Below are positions 47,170 through 56,129 of a stretch of DNA of 64,000 nucleotides, piece by piece. Each line of letters begins with the position of its first letter. The first letter of the stretch is position 1. The notes below the pieces were generated by a model. It was not told the origin of the DNA, made no database searches, and worked only from the letters and a program-made list of their open reading frames with translations. A program made the position numbers and the translations under genes. Origin of the DNA: Adenophora triphylla var. japonica (taxonomy: Eukaryota > Streptophyta > Magnoliopsida > Asterales > Campanulaceae); contig JAFEMH010002517.1 of NCBI GenBank assembly GCA_022495995.1, positions 271,075 to 335,074 of the forward strand. Direction: 5' to 3'.

Positions 47170-47272
47170 ATGTCGTCCGACACAGGACTTCATGGAGCCT
47201 TCATGTCGCACGACAAAGAGAGTCCTGGGGACAGTTTTCTTGATCAGCAAGCCCCAGCACTTTATAAAAGGC
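47170..47272 (+). promoter_or_regulatory. Promoter of the E4 DUF7745-like gene: palindrome pair and TATA box
   Basis: atgtcgtccgacac (core centre 47176.5) and atgtcgcacgacaa (47209.5), 33 bp apart, then ctttataaaagg (47260-47271), then ATG at 47366. The best-formed promoter of the antisense genes. Confidence 0.75.
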
Positions 47273-47365
47273 AGACTCGTAAACTACTCATTTCAGCAGT
47301 CACATCAGGTGTCAAACTTGCCTTCCATCTCAAAATTAGCCCCAAGATTTGATCTTTGGCCCAAA

Positions 47366-48258
47366 ATGGAACATTATAATGACAGATCTAAGACCAAAGA
47401 GCGTCAATTTTATTCCGATCTCATAAATCTGACCCGCCATCATCGCAGCAATAATAGAAGGATCATCGACCAATGATATGGGTTGAGATGCATCTGGGCA
47501 TTAAAGGAGTGGGCGGTTGATTGGAATCTTCTCCGGGCCGCATCCAGATACTGGGATTGCGAGAGGCATGTCTTCACCCTCTCGTATAATGATCTCACAC
47601 CCACCATTGAGGAGTTCTGGGCACTTACCGGGGGAGCTGAGCTTAGGGATGTGGTCTATCCCCGAGATCCGCGACCTTTGACTAAGCAGCTGGCCGATTT
47701 CTTGGGATTTCACCCCGAGCATGTGATTGATCTGATTCTTGACCTGTCCTTTGTTGACTTGGCCCAGATAGCCCGATTGGCTGTATCGCATCCGGAGCTG
47801 TTTGACCCATCTATAGCCATGGACATTTTTATGCTGATTATGATTTCCCTGTACTGCTTATGTGAGTATGACGGGGTGTGCTCTGGTTTATTGCTGGGAG
47901 TCGTTAGACAGATGCGGGGTTTTCGAGGCACCACATTGGCTGATGTTCGACCCGGGCAGGGAGAGAGAGATGTAGTTCCCCTTCTGTTGGCGGAGACTTA
48001 TCATGGGATGGACCGACTGTCTAGAGGGTCATTGCATATGGGACGTGGCAGCCCCAGACTCTTATCATTGTGGCTCTTTGAGCGATTGAGACTCATCTCC
48101 CCATTACCTGTTGGGCAGACTGCAGCACCTTGGGTCACACAGCAGAGGCGAGTGGCTCCTGAGGCTTCACAGGAAGGTTAGCAGAGGCGACTGGCCAGAT
48201 ATACTACCACTGATATCCAGTACTGGGTTCCCGGATGGAGGCTCGAGACCATGAGCTG
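47366..48258 (+). pseudogene. DUF7745-like gene of E4, truncated at the E7 junction
   Basis: Starts MEHYND; in-frame TGA at 47474 and TAG at 48179; otherwise open to the junction. Signature WNLLRAASRYWD...PTIEEFWALTGG, then DVVPLLLAETYHGMDRL and SPRLLSLWLFERL; after the TAG the frame continues to YWVPGW, matching YWRLNKYVA of the E3 copy. The C-terminal third is missing at 48258. Order and strand are as in E5: PMD gene first, this gene second. Confidence 0.7.
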
Positions 48259-49942
48259 TAAACACCTTTCATTACCTTGGTTTACCTTTTCCCGTCTGAA
48301 CATTAGTCGTACAACATTGGGTATAATACTCCAATCTTAGGTGAGTTGCTTAAGCAATACTCACATCTTATAAGACCCGTTTTTCAGGGAACCAAATAAG
48401 ATAGTAGCAACTCTGTAAGGATTTTGGCTCACTACAGATGCTATAACCCCAACCTGTGGCCACAGGAGGGGACGGTCACAGATATAACATAATCCGATCA
48501 CATTAGGTCACACTTCCATAATTGATCGTATTATGTTATACCCCCAACATCAGTTGATTAACACATTATCAAGCACATAATAGTTACTTGAAACAAAATC
48601 CACAAAAAGGGATAACAATATAGCTACATGGTAAAATATACTCATGTCCAACCAATATCATAGTGCAACATTTATTCAACACACTATGCATAATATAAAC
48701 AATGTATATGAGCTCAAGTAAGGCAAGGAAGTATCATCAATCCATCCTACAAGGTCATTATACAATAATACATAGCCTCTATGAAGGCCCAAGTTAAATC
48801 TACCAAATGGGAGTCACAATTTATAAGTGTCAAACAAGCTTACTAAACGAATTCTGGTTCATATTTAAAGTTGAGTTCTGGGGTCTTGGGCGACCACCCA
48901 TGCCACTTGGGCGACCGCCCAAGTGGGTTTTCAAAGGGAAGGCAAGTTGCTGCCACGATGGGCGACCGCTCAAACCTCTTGGGCGACCGCCCAAGAGGGT
49001 TTTCAAAGGAATCAAGATTTATGTCCACATGGGCGGCCGCTCAAGCTCCCATGGGCGACCGCCCAAGGCCCTTTTCCAGCAACCCAAATTTTCTAAGTCC
49101 CTTTTTACCTCTTTTCTTTTCCTTTCTACATTCCTTAGTTCATGAACACCCAAAAGGATTTCCTAGCTTTACCAAGTCCATCATAATTCATGTAAACCCA
49201 AAATAATGTAAACCTAGATTATTTATCCCTAAATCTTCCACCCATTTCATTTCCTCTAAATCATCTTCCATGAACATTACTTCATTCTATTTCATTTACT
49301 AATCATTCAACTCCTATAAGGTTTCCAAAGCATGGAACAAACATCATAAGAACAAGAATAACATTAAAGAGTTTATGAACAAGTAGAAGAAGGGAAATCA
49401 TAACAACTCACTTTAGGATTTTTGGATGAAAAGATGATCTTCTTAGCTTGATTGATTCCTCTAGATGTCCCAACCTCAAAAGTACTCTTGGATTTGAAAA
49501 TGGATGAGAAATGGGCTTGCTAGAGATCTTGGAAGTGAGGCTTTCAATGGAGGTTTTCCATGGGGGGTTTTTGCTAAGGAAGAAGTAAGAAGAATGATGA
49601 GGAGGTGAAAGAAGTATGGGAGGTATGGTTGGTTTTGACTAAAGGGGCCAAAGTTGAGGGAATTAGGGGGGAGGGCATGGCCCCCCATGCCAACCTATCT
49701 AAGGCTTTCCCATTTTTAATTTAAACCCTTTATCCCAATTATTTATTTTACCCATTTTAACCTCCTCTTACTCTTTATCTATTTTCTATTTTTATTTTTT
49801 CCTTAGAACATTATTTTATTTCCCTATCCTTTTACCCTAATATAAGAAATCAAGTATATAAAAATGAACACATAATATTAACAATAATATTAAAAGCATA
49901 TAATATTATACTAAAATTGTGCCTAGGGTTAGGGTCGTTACA
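48259..49942 (-). repeat. E7 3' LTR (short or truncated)
   Basis: Starts TGTAACGACCCTAACCC at 49942, as in E6. Similarity to E6 stops at taaacacc (48259; E6 36021), so about 490 bp of the E6 LTR end is absent. The junction reads ...ggtgtttaca on the minus strand, which ends in CA, so a shorter natural LTR is possible; a deletion is the simpler reading. Confidence 0.75.
48885..49067 (-). repeat. Three palindrome pairs in the E7 LTR
   Basis: Palindromes of the type cttgggcgaccgcccaag are centred at 48893.5, 48914.5, 48965.5, 48986.5, 49036.5 and 49058.5. Pair spacings are 21, 21 and 22 bp. The core is CGACCG (CGNNCG). On the minus strand a TATA-like ctttaaatatg (48860-48870) lies just downstream. 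Confidence 0.85.
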
Positions 49943-49956
49943 CTCACTCCCCCTTA
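49943..49956 (-). other. E7 polypurine tract
   Basis: On the minus strand aagggggagtgag directly precedes the LTR start TGTAACG, the usual site for plus-strand priming. Confidence 0.8.
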
Positions 49957-49976
49957 AGGAAAATTTGTCCCGAATT

Positions 49977-52867
49977 TTAAAAAGACTTACTTGGATTTTC
50001 AAACAACCAGGGGTATTTCGCTCTCATCTCCGACTCTAGCTCCCACGTTGCTTCCTCAACGGTATGATTCTTCCAAAGGACCTTCACTATAGGGATACTC
50101 TTAGTTCTCAACTCCTTAACTTGGAATTCTAAGACTCTTAACGGTTCTTCAATATAAGACATGTCCGCTTGAACATCATCGGGGGGAGAACTCAAAATGT
50201 GGGAAGGATCATGACAATACTTCCTCAACATAGAAACATGGAAAACATCATGGAGTAAAGAAAAAGACGGAGGTAACGCCAACCGGTAAGCCAAATCCCC
50301 AATCTTCTCTAGAATCTCAAACGGTCCAACGAACCTCGGAGCCAATTTACCCTTATTACCAAACCTTTTGATTCCCGTCCTCGGAGAGACCTTCAAGAAC
50401 ACAAAGTCACCAACCTGAAAAGATAGATCCCGTCTTCTATTGTCGGCGTAGCTTTTCTGTCTACTCTGAGCCGTCTTCAATCTATCCCGAATCACCTTGA
50501 TCTTCTTCGTAGAATCTCGAACCAAATCCGGGCCCCAAAGTCTCACTTCACCAACCTCGTCCCAACACATCGGAGATCGACACTTCCTACCATACAACGC
50601 CTCATACGGAGCCATCTCAATACTAGACTGATAACTGTTGTTGTAGGCAAACTCCACTAAAGGCAGATGATCCTCCCACGACAATTGGAAATCCATCACA
50701 CAAGCCCGTAACATATCCTCAAGTATCTGAATAGTTCTCTCTGACTGACCGTCGGTTTGAGGATGAAACGCCGTACTGAAACACAATTTAGAACCCAAGG
50801 CTTCATGCAATGCTCTCCAAAACCTAGAAGTAAATCTCGGATCTCTGTCGGAAACAATACTAACCAGAACCCCGTGAAGTCTCACAATCTCCTTCATATA
50901 TAACTGAGCTAACTTTTCTAACGAAAACTTGGTTGACACCGGAAGAAAATGAGCCGACTTTGTCAATCTATCCACAATAACCCAAATAGCATCCATCTTC
51001 TTTGTGGTAAGAGGCAAACCCGAAACAAAATCCATCGAGATCCCTTCCCATTTCCACTCCGGAATATCCAATGGTTGAAGTAGTCCCGCCGGTCTCTGAT
51101 GTTCGGCCTTAATCTGTTGACAAGTCAAACACTTAGAAACATAATCCGCAATTTCCCTCTTCATACCATTCCACCAATACCCACGCTTCAAGTCTTGATA
51201 CATTTTGGTACTACCCGGATGAATCGCAAATTTAGACTTATGACCATCCTCTAAAACACGCCTCTTGATTTTCGGTGATGAAGGAACGCAAATTCTCCCT
51301 TGAAAGGTTAAAATCCCATCTCTATTCAATGCAAATTCCCCGGCTTTCCCATCTTGCACTTGATCTAAAATTTTCTTCAACTCCGGATCACCTTGTTGAG
51401 CTTCCTTCAAATCTCCATACAATGTAGGAACGGCTCGAACATTCGCAATGATTACTTCACTCTTCAATTCTCGGGAACTCAAAGCTGTCACATAAGCCTT
51501 CCGGCTAATCGCATCCGCCACCACATTGGCCTTCCACGGATGATAAGAAATCACACAATCAAAATCCTTCAAAAACTCTAACCATCTTCTTTGCCGGTTG
51601 TTCAACTCCTTTTGGGTAAATAAGTACTTCAAACTTTTATGGTCGGTAAAAATCTCAAATTTCGCCCCATAAAGGTAATGCTTCCACTTATGTAACGCAA
51701 ACACAATCGCCGCCAATTCCATATCATGAGTAGGGCAATTATGTTCTGCCGGTGATAACTTCCTAGAGGCATACGCAATAACTTTCCCATTTTGCATTAA
51801 AACACATCCCAAACCCGCCTTCGAGGCATCACTATAGATCACAAAATTTTCACAACCATCCGGAAGGGTAAGAACAGGAGCCGTCGTCAACCTCTTCTTC
51901 AATTCATTAAAACTTGCTTCACACTTAGAACCCCATACAAATGATACATCTTTCCGAGTCAACCTTGTCAACGGAGTAGCAATCCGAGAAAACCCCTCAA
52001 TAAACCTTCGGTAATACCCCGCCAAACCAAGAAAACTACGAACCTCAGTCACAGTCGAAGGTTGCTTCCAATTAACCACGGCTTCAATTTTCGAAGGATC
52101 CACGGAAATCCCCGAACTCGACACAACATGCCCCAAGAAAGAAACCTGCTCAAGCCAAAACTCACACTTGCTGAACTTGGCGTACAACTGCTTCTCACGA
52201 AGAACTGACAAGACAATCCTCAAATGATTTTCATGCTCCTCCCGAGACTTAGAATACACGAGGATGTCATCTATGAATACCACCACAAAGCTATCAATAT
52301 AAGGCTTGAAAACACGGTTCATAATATCCATAAACACTACCGGAGCATTGAGTCAACCCAAAAGGCATCACAACAAACTCATAGTGACCATATCTAGTTC
52401 GGAAAGCCGTTTTGGCAATATCATCCTACTTAATCTTCAATCGATGGTATCCGCTTCTCAAATCAAGTTTTGAGTAGATAACGGAACCTTGGAGTTGGTC
52501 AAATAAATCATCTATATGCGGAAGAGGATACTTATTCTTTATAGTGGCTTGGTTCAACAAACGATAATCTATACATAATCGTAAGGTACCATCCTTCTTC
52601 CTAAGAAATAGAATCGGTGCTCCCCACGGAGACACACTTGGGCGTATAAAACCCCGGTCTAGCAATTCTTGCAATTGGACCTTCAACTCTTTTAACTCGG
52701 CCGGAGCCATTCTATAGGGTGCTTTAGAGATAGGGGCGGTACCGGGCACTAGGTCAATACAAAACTCTACCTCACGATCCGGAGGCATAGAGTACTCGCT
52801 AGAAAACACATCACTAAATTCATTCACAACCGGAACGTGAGCTAACTCGGGAGACTTCTTATTGGAA
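49977..52867 (-). pseudogene. E7 pol: RT, RNase H, integrase, chromodomain-like end
   Basis: RT begins near 52830 ([19 protein letters not shown]), with [19 protein letters not shown] and, after the break, FIDDILVYS at about 52262-52290. An in-frame TAG lies at 52424 and a frameshift at about 52340-52360. From 52337 one frame of 786 codons covers the RT thumb, RNase H ([22 protein letters not shown]), integrase zinc domain ([11 protein letters not shown]) and DDE core ([31 protein letters not shown]). The C-terminal [14 protein letters not shown]...YPWLF has the chromodomain pattern that in this lineage steers insertion to heterochromatin. The N-terminal part is cut by E8. Confidence 0.88.
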
Positions 52868-52877
52868 TCTACTTTAG

Positions 52878-54343
52878 TGTTTGTGCCCTAGGCTTATAGT
52901 TTCTATAAACCTTTATGTATCGTCTTTATCATTAATAAAAGAGAAATTTTATTTTGATTAATATATGTTTTGCATGTTTATTATATTAATATGTGTCCCT
53001 AGTTATTTAGTGAAAGTTGGTAATGGATGAACATAGAGATGATCATATGCATGAAGATGCACATTACAACTTGTAAATAACTAGTATAAATGCTAATGGA
53101 TAATCATATTATGATTATTTGCATAGAGATGCACATTGGATTTATGGGTACTTGTTAGAGAACAAGTGACTGGACTTGACCCGCTTGAGATTTATGTCAT
53201 GGTCAAATGTCATAATCAAATCTCAAAATAATAGTGTCATTAGAATCCTTAGACCTGAGATTATCATTGTCTTCCACTTGATGAACGTGTTGTTAGATAT
53301 AGTCTAAAGTTATCCTTAACCGGGTAGCAATAAGGACTATGTTGGCATTATGGGATTCCTGTAGGGAAGAATGATAAGTCAAGATGGGATTTGTCCCTCG
53401 TAAGAGAGATGTTGGCTTGGGCCCCTCGTAGAATAGTGTTGATGAAATGTGTGGCCACACTCAAGGAACATGATAGAGATCATGGATACTTGGTTGATCA
53501 ACATATTCGGAATCGAGAAAGCATTGAACAATGTAAGTTGACAATGACCATGACTTATGTTCAATATGACATCGTGTGACAAAGGGATTGTGAAACTATT
53601 ACTATTATGGAAGCATGAACTCTTATGTTGTATTATTTGGGTAGACATAATGGCTTGCTAGAGTCCGCTTATGTCTTATGAGGGTCGATGTGATCGGACT
53701 CATTGCCAACATAATACAATCCTATTGGGTCACACACACTTAGAATGTTTTGATTGAAACTAGAGGAAGAATGATTGAGAGTCACTGTAACTGGCTACCT
53801 TTGTCACGCGACATACTTAGCCAGTGGCTAAGTATACCGCGCGACATATTGAGCCACCAGGCGTGGGTGACAGCCTGTTCTCCTAATTTGATTAGGAAAC
53901 ATATTGATGCTATTATAAATATGAGAGGGCTGTCAACCCTAAAGTCTAGCCGAAATTTTTCAATAAAAATCACAATCAAAATCCTCTCAATATTCTTCCA
54001 TAAGTTTTTTGGAATCTAGCAATTCCCAATCCGAGAATCGTTCTCGACATTCATATTTGTGTGGATTACCAAAAGAGGGTCTTAATTTGTTCAACCAAAT
54101 CAAAGGCCTAGAGTTCAAATCTGAAGATCCAAAGGAGTTGAAGATTCGAAGATTTGAAGATCAAAGTTTGTGATTACGAATCACATAATTATACGTTCGA
54201 TAGATCAAAACCGGAAAGCGATTAAGGTTGGTAAATCTATCTCGTAGGAATTCAATTTAATCGTATAGAACGGATCCTAGGCTCATGGGTTTCAAGTTAT
54301 TAATGCTAAAATTCCGCTGCGCATGGATCCTTGAAACCCAACA
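52878..54343 (+). repeat. E8 5' LTR
   Basis: 1466 bp, TGTTTGTGCCC...CCCAACA, followed by g and the PBS. A promoter lies at 53802-53921. No ORF of note. Confidence 0.85.
53802..53922 (+). promoter_or_regulatory. E8 LTR promoter: palindrome pair and TATA box
   Basis: tgtcacgcgaca (53802-53813, centre 53807.5) and taccgcgcgacata (centre 53840.5), 33 bp apart, then ctattataaatatg (53910-53923). Same layout as the gypsy families, with arms like those of E1 and E2 though the element is otherwise unrelated. Confidence 0.7.
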
Positions 54344-56129
54344 GTGGTATCAGAGCCCCGTTCGTATGGTTAAATTCGAATTGGCATGCTAGAAAGTCGT
54401 TATAAATTGTTTATAAATGTTCTAGGCTTGCTTTGTATGAATTAGATTTAATTGTTTATGTGAAACAATTTGCTAATCTATGTTAAATCGGTTTCTGATT
54501 ATGTTGAATTAAATCTGTTAAAAGGTTGTTTATAGGATTTAATTGCATATAATCTGAATTGATTGAAATGAAATCTGCTGAATCGCTACCTATGTCGTGC
54601 GACATAGTAGGCCACATGAGGAAATCTGGTTATCTGGCCAGTTATGTCACGCGACATAAATAGCCACTGGCTGATTATGTCACGCGACATAATAAGCCAG
54701 ATCCGGCGTAACTCGCTTGTTTAAATTTTCTGCTAATCTATGATTATGTTAATAATCTGAGATGTTTTATGTCTTAATCTGGATGCTATAAATTTCTGGA
54801 AATTAAGTTTATAGGTCTATGCTAGATTAATTCATTATTTATGCATGCTTAATTAATTTAAATGTGTTTTTATTAATTATTGCGATGCATGAATTATTTG
54901 TTCTTAAGTGTTAAGAATTTTATTAGATGTTTAGTTGAAACATTGAATTGAGAATTCCTAAATGTTTGGTTGAAACATTAAATTTTGGTTTTCTGATTGT
55001 TTATGAGAAACAAGTCAGTTTACGCAAAATTTGAAGGAATCTGATTGTTTATGAGAAACAAGTTAGTATCTGATTGTTTATGAGAAACAAATCTGTTTAT
55101 AAATCTATGCTAGAATTGTATAATAATTATGTCTGCTTAATTAATTAAAAGATGTTTATTTAATTGTTGCGTTGCATGATTATTACATGTTCTTATGCTT
55201 GCTTAATTAATTAAAAGATGTTTATTTAATTGTTGCGTTGCATGATTATTATGTGTTCTTATGCTTGCTTAATTGTTTAAAAAGGTGTTTTATTAATTAT
55301 TGCATTGCATGAAGAACTGTTATAATTCTAGAATGTTTTGAACATTGAATTATGGTTTACTAATTGTTTATGAGAAACAAGTTAGTGTCTGATTGTTTAT
55401 GAAACAAGTCAGCTTTACAAAGTAGAATTATGTTGCAATCAAACTGATATTGTAGTTGTACATGTCTAGGAGAGTTCTGTCTAAGGATTGGGTACTTAAG
55501 TAGTCCTTGTGGCTCACCAGTTTCCTGGGAGCTTACCTGGTGTACTTTACAGTTATCTTTGTTGATATGCTTATAATCTATTTTTAAAGAACCTTCATTT
55601 AATGTTTAAGTTTTATGCCACCCCGAAAGTAAAACACTTGAGAAGTATTGGGATAGGTTGATGTAGTTTTGACTCAGTTGGGTACATCATTCTATTCTAG
55701 TATGGAGCAAGATGAGATAAGGGTTGATGTAGTTTCGACTCAGTTGGGTGCATCGTTCTAAGTATCTCATACGTTTGAAATTGGTTAGACTTAATTGGTG
55801 CTTTCAAAAGAGTTTTGACCCAAGGCATAAGATGAGATTAAAACATGTTTTGACATATGATGTCTAAAATCTCATAAAGGATCTAAGAGTCACATATGAT
55901 GTGATTGATAAATGTTATCTACATAAATAACTTAATTTTGGGCATTGACTCAGTTAAACCAAAATTGAAGTGAAATATGGATCTTAGCCCATTGTAATTA
56001 TATGATACATGCTTGTATTTGAAGGTGTATAATTTAGTGGGAGTATTTGTGAAATACTATATTTGTCTCTTGAATGATAAATGTGTTGGATACTTATATG
56101 TGTTCATATGTTGCATATCTTATTGTAGA
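54344..56129 (+). other. E8 PBS and unusually long leader with repeats
   Basis: PBS tggtatcagagc (54345-54356) fits initiator Met-tRNA. Three palindromes TATGTCRYGCGACATA are at 54591-54606, 54643-54658 and 54676-54691 (52 and 33 bp apart). From 54900 to 55440 there are repeats of ctgattgtttatgagaaac and two to three 66-bp units with gcttgcttaattaattaaaa (about 55135-55320). The N-terminal gag coding part expected here is absent. Confidence 0.7.

Larger units (their letters stand above)
41675..48258 (-). mobile_element. E4: Tat-like element 3' part with antisense PMD and DUF7745-like genes
   Basis: Minus strand from 48258 down: DUF7745-like gene (antisense), PMD gene (antisense), 32-42-bp repeats, hairpin module, polypurine region, 3' LTR 43462-41675. 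The target-site copy at the LTR end is cctgc (41670-41674), inside the E3 PMD gene. The LTR and repeats match E1, which lacks pol and antisense genes, so E1 may be its non-autonomous partner. The upper part is lost at the E7 junction. Confidence 0.8.
48259..52877 (-). mobile_element. E7: Tekay-type Ty3/gypsy element, 3' half, interrupted by copia E8
   Basis: Minus strand: pol (52867-49977), polypurine tract (49956-49943), 3' LTR (49942-48259). The pol C-terminus has a chromodomain-like segment, as in the Tekay/Del chromovirus lineage. E8 starts at 52878 within pol, so gag, protease and 5' LTR lie beyond E8 and E9, outside the window. Confidence 0.83.

Noticed and set aside
49470..49690. 70-codon ORF in the E7 LTR
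   Set aside because: No domain and simple composition; LTR sequence that in E6 lacks the same frame.
54345..54356. tggtatcagagc as part of a tRNA gene
   Set aside because: It is complementary to the tRNA 3' end only and lies right after an LTR: a primer binding site.
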